This document shows, one piece after another, positions 43,089-52,401 of a stretch of 64,000 nucleotides of DNA; the first letter of the stretch is position 1; every line of letters starts with the position of its first letter. The position numbers and the translations under genes are program-made. Source of the stretch: Nocardia ninae NBRC 108245 (GTDB taxonomy: Bacteria > Actinomycetota > Actinomycetes > Mycobacteriales > Mycobacteriaceae). The stretch is from positions 1-64,000 of the forward strand of contig NZ_BJXA01000015.1 in the NCBI RefSeq assembly GCF_007990755.1. The letters are read 5' to 3'. The notes under the pieces are model-generated. The model saw nothing but the letters and a program-made list of their open reading frames with translations. It made no database searches and was not told the origin of the DNA.

Positions 43089-44034
43089 TCAGTGCCAGTA
43101 GTCGCCATCCGGGAGGCGCAGCCAGACGTCGGGCGGTCCCTCGAACGCGCGGGAGTCGGTCGGCCGCACACCGGCGTACGCGCAGCAGTACGCGATGGGG
43201 TTGCGCTGATACAGGTACGAGGCGAGGATCTCCTCGGCTGAGTCGTGCTCGTCCGGGCCGCCTGCGGGGGTGCAGGTCCCAGCCGATGATCTCCCCGTCG
43301 CGGGCGATACTGCCTTGGTTACCGCTCTTGGGGTTCGCATACATCGCGTAGCACTTGGTGCCCGGCGACAGGCGGGTCGAGACGCCGGGCATCGAGGCAC
43401 CGTAAGCCCAGGGTTGGACGAGCACGCAGCCGCCGGGGACGTCGGTCGCCCACAGCGTCAACTCGGTGTGGTTCGCCAGGGGATAGGTCCACATGTCGTC
43501 CTCGGTCACCGAGTCCGCCGATACGACCTCGGCGTTCAAGCGACGGACCGCCTCGGCCGCGTCGATGTCCGCGATGCAGGCGAGGCTCAATCCGTCGAGC
43601 CAGAGTTCGCCGAGTGCCGTGGTCAGACGGCGGCCTTCGTCGACCGCAGCTTGTTCCGAGGCGGACAATGCGTCGGCGATCAGTGGATCCGGGCCGGCGA
43701 GGCTCAATCTTCCCGGGGACCAGCCCGCCATCATCGGTCGCGCCGGATCGGCGCCTGCCGCCACCAAAGCGCGGGCATTATCGGGCCGGTTGCCGAAAAC
43801 CGCCCGCCACAAAGCAGTTCGGCCGGCAAGCATGGCGTCGACGTCGCTGACGCGGGCCGCCAACTCCGTCACTACTTCCACAGAACCGTACTCGGCGGCC
43901 ACGTCCAGCGGTCTGCCGTGGAATCGCAGTCGAAAGTCGGGGTCGGCGCCCGCTTCCAGCCGGGCTCGTATCAGCTCCGGGTCGGTCCAAGACCGCAAAC
44001 CGACGTCGCCCCAACCGCCTTGATCATCAACCAT
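43089..44034 (-). pseudogene. Ankyrin-repeat protein gene with one frameshift
   Basis: From ATG 44034 the frame encodes ankyrin-like repeats (LIRARLEAGADPDFRLRFHG, ARALVAAGADPARPMMAG) and a C-terminal domain up to GWDLHP. There a run of five C on the coding strand (43266-43270) shifts the frame. Skipping one base restores AGGPDEHDSAEEILASYLYQ and a natural end, LPDGDYWH, at 43089, giving 314 residues. Without the shift the tail becomes arginine-rich nonsense. A homopolymer error, a recent mutation or phase variation are all possible. Confidence 0.75.
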
Positions 44035-44469
44035 GGCGGACAGTCTGCCGCAGTCGACGGCCGCGCAGGCAGCCACCGCCGGATGGCACGCACCGTGCTG
44101 TTCCCCACTTGGTAACCGGGGATGCGTGATCGGCGGTCGGCAATATTGTTGTGGTATCAGTGATATTGGGGGACAGGCTATTTGAGAGCTCAGACCCCGA
44201 CGGCTCAGGTTCGGATGAAACGAGGGACTCGGCATGCGCAAGTAATCCGGCCGCACCGAACCCATCGCATACCGCTTCTTCGTCAAGACCGAAGGTGGCG
44301 TCCACCGTGTCGACGTCTCGCTGTTCGCAGACGGGCAGGAACACCCGGTCAGTAGCCTCTACTGCACCCGCGAAGGCTGCGAGCACCTCCCTGATTGATC
44401 CAGTGCCGCTTCCTGCGCTGTCCAGTGCGACCACGGTTTCGCTTGTCGGATGGAGACACCAGCCCTGGG
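44035..44469. other. Intergenic region with a possible broken small gene
   Basis: About 435 bp between the ankyrin gene and the TetR gene. A GTG at 44160 begins a frame starting MILGDRLFESSDPDGSG; the 15-bp stretch 44165-44179 is identical to 55879-55893, at the start of another small gene (MRLGDRLVG). From 44246 a different frame reads EPIAYRFFVKTEGGVHRVDV to a stop at 44396-44398 and looks protein-like but has no start. Together they may be a frameshifted small gene. Nothing else is seen. Confidence 0.35.
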
Positions 44470-45156
44470 CTACTTTCCGGGACCGAGTCGAGCTTTGACG
44501 AGTTCGATGATGAGATCGAGCGTGTAGTCGAACTCGCGATCGCGGTCGTATCGCGCCAGATATGGTGCGGCGGAAGCGACCTGGGGGAGTCCGGAGGTTT
44601 CGAGGGTGTGCTGGCGCTGGGCGATTTCGTCGGGGTCGCTGGTGCCGAAGAGGGGTCCGGCGGACACCTCGCGTAGCAACGTGCCGATCAAGGTGGCCAG
44701 TAGCGTGCGTAGCAGGTGGACGGCTTCCTCGGGAGTGCTTCCGGCGCTGCGTAATACCGTGAGCAGTGCTTCGATCGGTGCCAGTCCGGCCATCGACGAG
44801 AGTTGGCGGGTCAGGACGAGGGTTGCGGCCTCGGGGTGGGCGAGGGTGACGCGGCGGAATTCGTGAGCCAGTGTGCGCAGGTCCGTTTCGATCGAGCCGG
44901 TCGGCGCGGGGATCCGGAGTTGTTCCAGTACGTGCTCGGCGACGGCGTCGAGCAGATCGTCTTTGCCTGCGACATGGTGGTAGAGGCTTTTGGCGTCTAC
45001 GCCGAGAACGCGACTGACCGAGCGCATGGCCAACGCGCCGATGCCCTCGTTGTCGATCACCTCGAGCGCCGCGTCTCGGATCGCGGCGCGCGACAACTGT
45101 GCCTGCGCTTTCGGCGGCCGCCCTCGGCGCGGCGGATCTGTGCGGGCCGGGGCCAC
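44470..45156 (-). CDS. TetR family regulator (tetracycline-repressor-like C-terminus)
   Basis: About 228 residues: HTH with LSRAAIRDAALEVIDNEGIG and VLGVDAKSLYHHVAGKDDLL, then a helical C-terminal domain of the TetR_C type. GTG 45156 has GAGGTGG upstream; the start is not certain. Divergent from the SnoaL/MBL gene pair with two palindromic sites between, so it likely represses both sides. Confidence 0.87.
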   Translation of the reverse strand: MAPARTDPPRRGRPPKAQAQLSRAAIRDAALEVIDNEGIGALAMRSVSRVLGVDAKSLYHHVAGKDDLLDAVAEHVLEQLRIPAPTGSIETDLRTLAHEFRRVTLAHPEAATLVLTRQLSSMAGLAPIEALLTVLRSAGSTPEEAVHLLRTLLATLIGTLLREVSAGPLFGTSDPDEIAQRQHTLETSGLPQVASAAPYLARYDRDREFDYTLDLIIELVKARLGPGK

Positions 45157-45178
45157 ACTGTTCACCACCTCTTGATTA

Positions 45179-45228
45179 TTTCCACGCTGTGGGTTTAACC
45201 TACCTGATATTCCCACGGCGTGGGAATA
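45179..45228. promoter_or_regulatory. Tandem TetR operator candidates
   Basis: A perfect palindrome TATTCCCAC-GGC-GTGGGAATA (45208-45228) and a weaker copy TTCCAC-GCT-GTGGGT (45179-45194), 29-34 bp apart centre to centre, lie between the TetR gene and the divergent SnoaL-type gene. Confidence 0.65.
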
Positions 45229-45287
45229 GGGCGTTGGGGCGGGTAACGCGGCCGCTCCACGCATCACTGATCGCTCAGGAGCTCGTC

Positions 45288-45848
45288 ATGACCGACCGTT
45301 TCGCCATTCCGTCTCGTGAGGTGCTGCGCGCCCGCGAAAAGCTCGTCCTCGATCACTTCCACGACGAGGTGCGCCAGCAGTGGGACGACGTGCTGGCCAC
45401 CTTCCCGCACCCGCACTACGAGATCATTCCCACGCTCACCGTGCACGACGGCGACGCCGCGGTGCGCGGCTACTACCACGACACCCGCGTCGCCTTCCCA
45501 GATCAGGACCACGAGATCATCGCACTACGGCACAGTGCCGACGCCGTAATAGTCGAATTCTGGTTGCTCGGAACACATTTAGGTCCGCTAGGCGGTATAC
45601 CGCCCACCGGCGCCAAGCATCGCACCAGGATGACGGCGTACTTCGTCTTCGACGAGAACGAGAACCTGATCGTCGAGCGCATCTACTTCGACGCGCTGTC
45701 GATGCTCAAACAACTCATCGGCGGAGTAAACCTGCGCGACCCTCGCAAGTGGCCGCTGGTCGTGCGCGCACTGCGTGGGTTGCTCGCGATGTCGAGCAAT
45801 CCGAACCCGTTGCTGGTCAACACATCACGTGCCGACTTGTCGGACTGA
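45288..45848 (+). CDS. SnoaL-like nuclear-transport-factor-2 fold protein
   Basis: 186 residues: HFHDEVRQQWDDVLATFPHP at the N-terminus, PTLTVHDGDAAVRGYYHDTR and MTAYFVFDENENLIVERIYF, as in SnoaL/ester-cyclase-like proteins. Probably a small enzyme or binding protein for a hydrophobic compound. Start ATG 45288 with AGGAG upstream. 5 bp before the metallo-beta-lactamase-fold gene, so co-transcribed. Confidence 0.82.
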   Translation: MTDRFAIPSREVLRAREKLVLDHFHDEVRQQWDDVLATFPHPHYEIIPTLTVHDGDAAVRGYYHDTRVAFPDQDHEIIALRHSADAVIVEFWLLGTHLGPLGGIPPTGAKHRTRMTAYFVFDENENLIVERIYFDALSMLKQLIGGVNLRDPRKWPLVVRALRGLLAMSSNPNPLLVNTSRADLSD

Positions 45849-45853
45849 TCGCG

Positions 45854-46657
45854 ATGAAAGTACATCACCTCAACTGCGGCACCATGCGACCTGTCGCCAC
45901 TCCCGACGGACTCGTCTGCCACGTCCTGCTCGTCGAAACCGAACACGGTCTCGTCCTGGTGGATTCGGGCCTCGGCGTGCACGACGCCCAAGCACCGGGC
46001 CGGCGCTTCGGCCCCGGCCGCTTCTTCGTCCGGCCGATATTCGACCCGAATGAGGCCGCCATCAACCAGATCCAACGCATGGGGTTCGACCCGCACGACG
46101 TTCGCCACATCGTGCTCACCCACTTCGACGCCGACCACGTCGGCGGGCTGGCCGACTTCCCTTGGGCCCAAGTGCATCTGACCCGAGCCGAGGCACTCGC
46201 ATCCCAGCACCCCGCGACACTGATCGAAAAACAACGCTATCTCGCCGCACACCGCACCCACGGACCCCGGCTCTTCGCACACGACCCCGCAGCAAGCGAA
46301 TCGTGGCGCGGATTCGCCGCCGCCAAGGAACTCACCGACATCGCCGACGGCATCGTCCTGATCAGCCTCCCCGGCCACAGCCGCGGCCACGCCGCGATCG
46401 CCGTCGACGCCGGCGATCGCTGGATCCTGCACGCCGGAGACGCCTTCTACCACCGCGGCCAACTCGACGGCACCAACTCCGCACCCAAACTCATGACCAC
46501 GATGGAACGAATGATGGCATTCGATTGGCCCAAAGTCCGGTCCAATCACCAACGCCTGAGCCAACTCTGGACCGCCGCCGAACCGGACCTGATCCTCGTC
46601 AACGCCCACGACCCACACCTGTTCGACCAGGCTCGTCAGACCAACCCCATCCGGTAG
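45854..46657 (+). CDS. Metallo-beta-lactamase-fold hydrolase
   Basis: 267 residues. Metal motif LTHFDADHVGG (H90, D92, D94, H95; second His of HxHxDH is Asp), SLPGHSRGHAAI and HAGDAFYH. It resembles lactonase-like members (quorum-lactonase type) more than true beta-lactamases. ATG 45854 follows the SnoaL gene closely. Probably under control of the divergent TetR protein; together the pair may detoxify a lactone or ester. Confidence 0.87.
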   Translation: MKVHHLNCGTMRPVATPDGLVCHVLLVETEHGLVLVDSGLGVHDAQAPGRRFGPGRFFVRPIFDPNEAAINQIQRMGFDPHDVRHIVLTHFDADHVGGLADFPWAQVHLTRAEALASQHPATLIEKQRYLAAHRTHGPRLFAHDPAASESWRGFAAAKELTDIADGIVLISLPGHSRGHAAIAVDAGDRWILHAGDAFYHRGQLDGTNSAPKLMTTMERMMAFDWPKVRSNHQRLSQLWTAAEPDLILVNAHDPHLFDQARQTNPIR

Positions 46658-46910
46658 CCGAGACCGCGAAACCGAATGAACCGGCCGCACCATCGGCGGC
46701 GTCCGGTGGGGCAGCGCTCACGGAATGGCCCGCACGCAGCTGTCTCGTATCGAGAGCGGGTCTGATTGGCTGAATCACGCATCAGCGGTTGATGTTCCAG
46801 TCGCGGAGTCCGCGAACCTGCAGTGCAGTCGGGAAAATGGCGATTGCGCCGCAAGATATCCTCTGACCATACTCGAACCGCTGACGGCGGCATGATCGTG
46901 AGGAGTATCC

Positions 46911-47717
46911 GTGGCGCTCATCTCGGCTGCTGTGTGTCCATACCCGCCAGGGTTGATAACCGAGGTCGCCGGCGAGGCCGCCGCGCAGAGCGACACATTG
47001 CGGGCCGTCTGCGCGGAATCCGTTCGCCGACTGGGTCTTCCGCAGCTGGGCATAAACAACGGATGGGCCGCCTCGGACGGGTTCGGTGCGCGTCGTCCTG
47101 ATGAGACCACCCCTGAACTGCTGGTACTCGTCGGCGGTGACGATACGACCAGGCTGTTCCAGACGGCCGGTGCGTATGCGAGCCTGCGGGCGCAAGGCAT
47201 CGACTGGTCGACCGGTTGGGGGCAGGACAACGAGGATGCGGTGCCATTGCCGTTGTCACTGTCCGTCGGCTATTGGCTGCTCGACTACGGTCGTCCCCCC
47301 GGAATGCATAGGGCGTCGGTCGCGTTCCAGGCCGTCGCGCTCGATGCGACACCGCAGCAGTGCGCGGCGCTGGGGCGGGAGCTCGCCGGGCGGGCCGACC
47401 GGGTCGCCATGCTCGTGATGGGGGAAGGGTCGGCGGTCCGGGGTGTGACGGTGCGGCCGCACCCGAACGAACAGGCCGGGCGTTATGACGCGGAGGTGGC
47501 GGCAGCGCTCGGCGCGGCTGATGCCGAGAGGTTGGGTCGGCTCGATCTGGTGGAGTCGAATCGGCTGAACGCGACCGGTCGAGCGGCTTGGCAGGTTCTG
47601 GCCGGCGCGGCTGATGGACGGCGATTCCAGGCAGAACTGCTGGCTGGTCCGGCGCCCGGCGGGGTGGGGTATTTCGTGGCCAGTTGGACCCAAGGTGTCA
47701 CCGCGGGCGGTGGGTAG
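46911..47717 (+). CDS. Class III extradiol dioxygenase-like protein (Rv2728c type)
   Basis: 268 residues: N-terminal SAAVCPYPPGLITEVAGE, middle PELLVLVGGDD, then VMGEGSAVRG and EAAALGAADAERL-like helices. This matches the alanine-rich conserved actinobacterial family that includes mycobacterial Rv2728c, distantly related to LigB/Memo proteins. Whether it has dioxygenase activity is unknown; the usual metal His residues are not obvious. GTG start at 46911 with TGAGGAG upstream. Confidence 0.78.
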   Translation: MALISAAVCPYPPGLITEVAGEAAAQSDTLRAVCAESVRRLGLPQLGINNGWAASDGFGARRPDETTPELLVLVGGDDTTRLFQTAGAYASLRAQGIDWSTGWGQDNEDAVPLPLSLSVGYWLLDYGRPPGMHRASVAFQAVALDATPQQCAALGRELAGRADRVAMLVMGEGSAVRGVTVRPHPNEQAGRYDAEVAAALGAADAERLGRLDLVESNRLNATGRAAWQVLAGAADGRRFQAELLAGPAPGGVGYFVASWTQGVTAGGG

Positions 47718-47852
47718 CACGCACCCGGGTAGCTGGTAGAGGGTTGGCAGTCCCGATGGTTCTTGCCTGGTTCGACCAGGCCTTATGCCGTGTCAGACGG
47801 TATGTCAGTCCGACGTCAGGTCAGTGTCAGCGCGGCTGGCGACAGTGGTCGA

Positions 47853-48371
47853 GTGAACAGCACAGCTATAGCCGCTTCCGGGTTTCGGAATGCGTACGAG
47901 AACACGGCGGCCCTCGATGGCATCGGCGCAGGTTCCTACTCGATGCTGCGTGCGCAATGGCTCGACCGACTCTCTCGCGTGCTGCGCGGTGATCATGTCT
48001 TCGCTCAGTTGATCCGCTTCGCCCTGGTCGGCGGCGCGAGCAATATCGCCTACGTCCTGTTGTTCCTGGCCATGAACGGGTTCGGCCCGCTGGTCGCCAA
48101 TGTCGCCGGCTCGGTGGTGAGCACGGTGATTGCGAACGAACTGCATCGTCGGCTCACCTTCCATGCGGCCGGACGGGTCGACTGGTTCACCGCGCAGTGG
48201 GAAGGCGGCGGGTTGGCCCTGATCGGCCTGCTGGTCAGCACCGCGGCCCTGGCGGGTCTGGAGTTCTGGGCACCCGGCCTCGGCGAGGTCGCACAGTCGG
48301 GGGCGGTGCTCGCCATCATGGCGGCAGTCGGCGGTATGCGGTTCTTGGCGTTGCGCGGCTTCGTCTTCTGA
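47853..48371 (+). CDS. GtrA-like membrane protein
   Basis: About 172 residues; four membrane helices with GtrA features (LIRFALVGGASNIAYVLLFL, GSVVSTVIANELHRRLTF and a final MRFLALRGFVF). GtrA proteins help move polyprenyl-linked sugars for cell-wall polymers. The start is uncertain: GTG 47853 is used; ATG 47943 would still include all helices. Confidence 0.8.
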   Translation: MNSTAIAASGFRNAYENTAALDGIGAGSYSMLRAQWLDRLSRVLRGDHVFAQLIRFALVGGASNIAYVLLFLAMNGFGPLVANVAGSVVSTVIANELHRRLTFHAAGRVDWFTAQWEGGGLALIGLLVSTAALAGLEFWAPGLGEVAQSGAVLAIMAAVGGMRFLALRGFVF

Positions 48372-48400
48372 AACGTCTGGCCGGCCGGGCAATCGCGGAC

Positions 48401-48886
48401 TCAGAACTCGCAGTACATGACATGGAGACCGACCCGGCCGAGGGTCGGATGGCGAAACGCTCCGGGTACGGTGCCCACGATTTCGAACCCCAGACGCTGG
48501 TAGAGATCAACGGCTCGGTGATTGGATTCCGCTACGGCGTTGAACTGCATGCCGGCGAAGCCGCGCTCCTTCGCCCAGTCCAGCACGAACCGGCACAAGG
48601 CCGTTCCGGCGCCCCTGCCGCGGGCATCGGGGGCAACCATGAAGCTCGCGCTCGACACGTGCGCACCGGGACCCGGCCGATTGGCATACGCAGTGGCGGT
48701 ACCCACCACGCCCGCATCGATCACGGCAACGACGCAGATCGCGGGCGGGCCCACTGTCCACATCTCGCGCGCCTGCTCCTCGGTCATCGCGGGGTCGTAG
48801 ACGAAGGTCTCACCGGCCCTGACGATTTCCCGAATGATGGGCCAGACCTGTGGCCAGTCGTCCGGTGTGTACTCGCGAACCAACAT
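48401..48886 (-). CDS. GNAT family N-acetyltransferase
   Basis: 161 residues: MLVREYTPDDWPQVWPII at the start, acetyl-CoA loop VAPDARGRGAGTALCRFVL and VDLYQRLGFEIVGTVPGAFR. The C-terminus resembles phosphinothricin-type and YhhY-like acetyltransferases. Converges with gtrA. Substrate unknown. Confidence 0.87.
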   Translation of the reverse strand: MLVREYTPDDWPQVWPIIREIVRAGETFVYDPAMTEEQAREMWTVGPPAICVVAVIDAGVVGTATAYANRPGPGAHVSSASFMVAPDARGRGAGTALCRFVLDWAKERGFAGMQFNAVAESNHRAVDLYQRLGFEIVGTVPGAFRHPTLGRVGLHVMYCEF

Positions 48887-49006
48887 GAACCACAAGCTAT
48901 CCGGGATAGCGCAGCGTTCCCACTCATTTGCCGGCGGCGTCATCGGCTGTTCGGTCCAGACCTGACCGCAGCCAGGACGAAGGGCAGGGAGCCGTAGCCT
49001 GGACGG

Positions 49007-49864
49007 GTGAGAGCTGTTGATTTCGGCCGCGCGCCTGAGCTGGGCTGGGACTTCGCCGGCCCCGCCGAAGCCGTGCCGCGGGGCGCGGCGATGATCGGCT
49101 ACCGCGACGCGGCAGGCACGGGGTTGGATCTTCGGGTTGCCGGGACGGCGGCGGTTACTGTGGTGATCGGATTCGGGGACCACGAGCTGATCATCGATGA
49201 CGCTCTCGGGCGACGGTCACTCGATGGCTTCGTTGCCGGGCTTCCCATCGAACCCATGCGCATCCGTAGTGCGAAGGCGGAATGCATCGAGGTTCGCTTG
49301 TCGCCGATCCAGGCGTACTCGCTGCTGGGTGTTGCCCCCACCGATCTGGGCCGGGGCGCTGTCGCTCTGGAGGATCTGTGGGGACCGCGGGCTCGGCGAC
49401 TGCGCGAGCAGCTCGCGTCCGCGCGTGCCTGGGACGAGCGGTTCGCATTGACGAAATCGTTTCTGGCGCAGTGTGATAGGCCCATGAGGTCGCCCGATCC
49501 CGAGGTGCTCACCGGTTGGCATCGCATACTCTCCGCGCGCGGCCAGGTGAAGATCGGTGCGCTCGCCTCGTCTGTCGGATGGAGCAACAAGCGGCTGTGG
49601 GCGCGGTTCGAGTCACAGATCGGCCTGACACCCAAGCGGGCGGCGATGTTGGTTCGATTCCGGCATGCGGTCGACGGTCTGCTGGCGGGCCGACCGGCGG
49701 GCGATGTCGCGGCGGACTGCGGGTACACCGACCAGGCCCACCTGTGCCGAGACATATCGATATTCTCGGACCACACGCCGGGGGCCTTGAAGACGCACTA
49801 TCTGCCCACCATCGCCCAGCAGCGGTACCAGGCGTGGGGAAATTTTTTCCAAGACCGAGCATGA
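49007..49864 (+). CDS. AraC family transcriptional regulator
   Basis: 285 residues. N-terminal sensor of the DUF6597-like type (LIIDDALGRRSLDGFVAGLP) and C-terminal double HTH (IGALASSVGWSNKRLWARFE, VAADCGYTDQAHLCRDISIF). GTG start at 49007. It is followed 93 bp later by a serine hydrolase gene on the same strand, a plausible target. Confidence 0.85.
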   Translation: MRAVDFGRAPELGWDFAGPAEAVPRGAAMIGYRDAAGTGLDLRVAGTAAVTVVIGFGDHELIIDDALGRRSLDGFVAGLPIEPMRIRSAKAECIEVRLSPIQAYSLLGVAPTDLGRGAVALEDLWGPRARRLREQLASARAWDERFALTKSFLAQCDRPMRSPDPEVLTGWHRILSARGQVKIGALASSVGWSNKRLWARFESQIGLTPKRAAMLVRFRHAVDGLLAGRPAGDVAADCGYTDQAHLCRDISIFSDHTPGALKTHYLPTIAQQRYQAWGNFFQDRA

Positions 49865-49957
49865 CCTCCCGGTCGATAGTGGTGTTCACCTCGGGTGCGT
49901 CGGCGAGCAAGCCGCGACTCGAGCCGGCACCCTATCGACAGCGAGAGGACACCTACC

Positions 49958-51076
49958 GTGACCGAAACCCTCGATCCCGCACAGCTACAGACCGCGTTGA
50001 CGGCGGTGCATAGTGCGGGCATGCCCGGACTCTTCGCCGAGGTGCGCGACGACGGCGAAATCTGGCGCGGCGCAGCAGGAGTCGCGGATGTCGCCACCGG
50101 TCGTCCCGTCACGGCCGACATGCGGCACCGCGTCGGCAGCGTTACCAAGGCGTTCACCGCCGCCGCGGTACTGCAGCAGGTCGACAGCGGTGAAATAGCG
50201 CTCGACACACCAATCGATCACTACCTGCCGCAGTTGGTTCCCGGCGAACGCGGTGCGGCGATCACCGTCCGGATGTTGATCAACCACACCAGCGGTCTCG
50301 CCGAGTACCTCCCGTATGCCTACCCATCCCTCGCGGGCTTCCCCGTCGTGGCGAAGACGACACCGAAGAGCCTGGACGACAACCGGTTCACCAAGTTCGA
50401 CCGGATCGAACTGATCGAGATGGGAGTCTCAGCGCCTGCCACCGGCGCTCCGGGTGGCACGCCGGGCGTGTACTCGAACACCAATTACCTGCTCCTGTGT
50501 CAACTTCTGGAGTTGGTCACCGGCACCTCGGCGGAGAAATGCATCACCGCCAATGTCATCGAGCGCGCCGGGCTACGGGACACCGAACTGCCGACCGGAC
50601 CGTACGTCAACGGACCGCACTCGATGCACTACGAGGCGTGGTTCGGAATGATCGACCCGCCAGTCGATTACAGCGTCTTCGATATGTCATGGGTAGGCCC
50701 GTCGGCCTCGCTGATCTCTACCGTCGCGGACCTGAACCGCTTCTTCGGACTGCTGCTGGCCGGTGAAATCGTCAGCCCCGCGTCGCTGGCGCAGATGCAA
50801 CGCACCGTTCCGGTCATCTCGTTCGAGGGGAAGACAATCGACTACGGTCTCGGCCTGCACAAGACGACAGTGCCCGGTCACGGCATCTACTGGGGACACG
50901 ACGGCTCCGTCTGGGGCGGCGGCGCATTGTGCATGACCAGTGCCGACGGCCACCGGCAGATGTCCCTCGTGGTAAACATGCAGCGCTGGAACCGAATCGA
51001 CGCCTCGCAGCAGCCCCAGCCCCACCCCATCGACGAAGCCCTGCACGCCTTCACCCAACTCGTGCTGTGCGGTTGA
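49958..51076 (+). CDS. Serine hydrolase (class C beta-lactamase/D-Ala-D-Ala carboxypeptidase family)
   Basis: 372 residues. Catalytic S61-V-T-K64 (GSVTKAF), the tyrosine motif VYSNTNY and a C-terminal GHDGSVWG in place of the KTG box. No signal peptide is seen with GTG 49958, which has GAGAGGA about 9 bp upstream; an ATG 21 codons earlier gives an arginine-rich non-signal start. Possibly a cytosolic esterase or peptidase rather than a resistance enzyme. Confidence 0.87.
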   Translation: MTETLDPAQLQTALTAVHSAGMPGLFAEVRDDGEIWRGAAGVADVATGRPVTADMRHRVGSVTKAFTAAAVLQQVDSGEIALDTPIDHYLPQLVPGERGAAITVRMLINHTSGLAEYLPYAYPSLAGFPVVAKTTPKSLDDNRFTKFDRIELIEMGVSAPATGAPGGTPGVYSNTNYLLLCQLLELVTGTSAEKCITANVIERAGLRDTELPTGPYVNGPHSMHYEAWFGMIDPPVDYSVFDMSWVGPSASLISTVADLNRFFGLLLAGEIVSPASLAQMQRTVPVISFEGKTIDYGLGLHKTTVPGHGIYWGHDGSVWGGGALCMTSADGHRQMSLVVNMQRWNRIDASQQPQPHPIDEALHAFTQLVLCG

Positions 51077-51260
51077 CATCTACACCCTCGGGTCGCCGAC
51101 TAGGCGGCAAGCCGATGAATGTGTAGCTGTTGTGGAGGTGTTGTGTAGGAACCCGATTCGGCTGTGCGCGTTGCTATGTTCTATCCGTTGCGTCGATCTG
51201 TGGCGCGACTGGGGCCAGCACCATTTTGGTTGGCGCATTGAACAATTGGAGTTCTTGACG

Positions 51261-51647
51261 ATGCGTATTCGTACCGCTGTCGCAACACTCGGCTTGGCCG
51301 TGCTCGGGATCGGTGCCGCTGCCGGTCCGGCAGCGGCACTCGAACCGTTCCATGATCCGGAATTGGGCGTTATAGGAGTGGATCTCAACCAATCCGACAC
51401 CGCCGCCTTGTCCAACAGCCCGCTCCCGCAGCTGCTGGATCCGTTGCTGGGCAACGCCATTTACGTCACGTTCGACGTCGACCTCGAGTCGGCGGAGCTC
51501 GAGCCAGAGTTCCGTCGCGGTCCGCTGCCGGGCGGTTTCTCAGGCTTCGTCGCCGATACCGCACAGTCGCGGGGCGTCATGGGAGTCATGGTGGGGGACG
51601 GAAATACGGTGCTCGTGTACCAAGCCGTCCCCCAGCAGCGGGGCTGA
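51261..51647 (+). CDS. Small secreted protein of unknown function
   Basis: 128 residues. Clear signal peptide (RIRTAVATLGLAVLGIGAAA, cleavage near AALEP) and a mature part with LGVIGVDLNQSDTAALSNSP and GVMGVMVGDGNTVLVYQAVP. No Cys. ATG 51261 fits the signal peptide; TTGGAG lies upstream. No family recognised; similar secreted proteins are common in Nocardia. Confidence 0.75.
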   Translation: MRIRTAVATLGLAVLGIGAAAGPAAALEPFHDPELGVIGVDLNQSDTAALSNSPLPQLLDPLLGNAIYVTFDVDLESAELEPEFRRGPLPGGFSGFVADTAQSRGVMGVMVGDGNTVLVYQAVPQQRG

Positions 51648-51693
51648 CGTCGCTTTACTGAAATGCGCAGTTGGCCAGGCGATCAGGAGGAAA

Positions 51694-51897
51694 CTAGGCT
51701 GTTGGCTGCTCGACCGATGCCACCACCAGTTCCTCCTGATCGTCTGACCAGCGGACCGTGCGAACGCCGGTGTGTAGGTGGTCCGGGCTCGGGGCGCGCG
51801 CGAGCGAACTGGGGATAGCGGTGTGGCGGATCCCAGTTGCTGAACGATTCGTCGCTGCGGATCGTAGTGACAGATACGGGTGGCACTTGGCGATCAT
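51694..51897 (-). CDS. Possible small protein (67 residues)
   Basis: A frame ending HLHTGVRTVRWSDDQEELVV and then ASVEQPTA has protein-like composition at its C-terminal half, while its N-terminal half is less convincing. No ribosome site or family is recognised. It lies divergent from doxX. Included at low confidence. Confidence 0.3.
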   Translation of the reverse strand: MIAKCHPYLSLRSAATNRSATGIRHTAIPSSLARAPSPDHLHTGVRTVRWSDDQEELVVASVEQPTA

Positions 51898-51923
51898 CCG
51901 CGTTCCGGATTCGAGGTTGTGTC

Positions 51924-52400
51924 ATGCATCTGTTGGCTACCGATGCGAGTGCCGGGGCTGGTCCTGGTAGTCGCGGTGCGGTTGTGCTCGGTTTGTTCCG
52001 GATTCTCGTGGGGCTTTCGTTCGTCGCGCATGGGCTTTCCAAGTTGTTCGCGTGGCCGGTGGCGCCGCATGGCGGTCATGTCGCGACGGTCGGGAGCTGG
52101 CCGAGTTGGTGGGCTGCGGTGATCGAGATCGGCGGGGGTGGCCTGGTGGCGCTGGGCATCGGCACCCGCATCGCCGCGTTGCTCTGTTCCGGCGCGATGG
52201 CTTACGCGTTTCTGCTCGTGCATGTGAAGCAGAGCGCGATTCTGCCGATTCAGAACGGCGGCGAAACCGCTGTGCTGTTCTGCTGGTCGTTCTTCCTCAT
52301 CGCCATGATCGGTCCCGGCGCGTTCGCGGGGGATACGTTGCTGCTGCGGCGAACAGGCCGCTCGATGCGCCGCGCAACCCCCGCGGACGTTCGTGGTTAG
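51924..52400 (+). CDS. DoxX family membrane protein
   Basis: 158 residues, four helices: GLFRILVGLSFVAHGLSKLF (DoxX signature), WAAVIEIGGGGLVALGIGTR and NGGETAVLFCWSFFLIA. Family members are linked to quinone or thiol redox stress; the role here is unknown. ATG 51924. The stop is 1 bp from the convergent aldolase gene's stop. Confidence 0.9.
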   Translation: MHLLATDASAGAGPGSRGAVVLGLFRILVGLSFVAHGLSKLFAWPVAPHGGHVATVGSWPSWWAAVIEIGGGGLVALGIGTRIAALLCSGAMAYAFLLVHVKQSAILPIQNGGETAVLFCWSFFLIAMIGPGAFAGDTLLLRRTGRSMRRATPADVRG

Positions 52401-52401
52401 C

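Noticed and set aside
43266-43270. Programmed ribosomal frameshift in the ankyrin gene
   Set aside because: A plain C5 run without a slippery heptamer or downstream structure that I can see; mutation or sequence error is simpler.
45854-46657. True metallo-beta-lactamase
   Set aside because: No signal peptide and a HFDADH motif; it fits lactonase-like hydrolases of the same fold.
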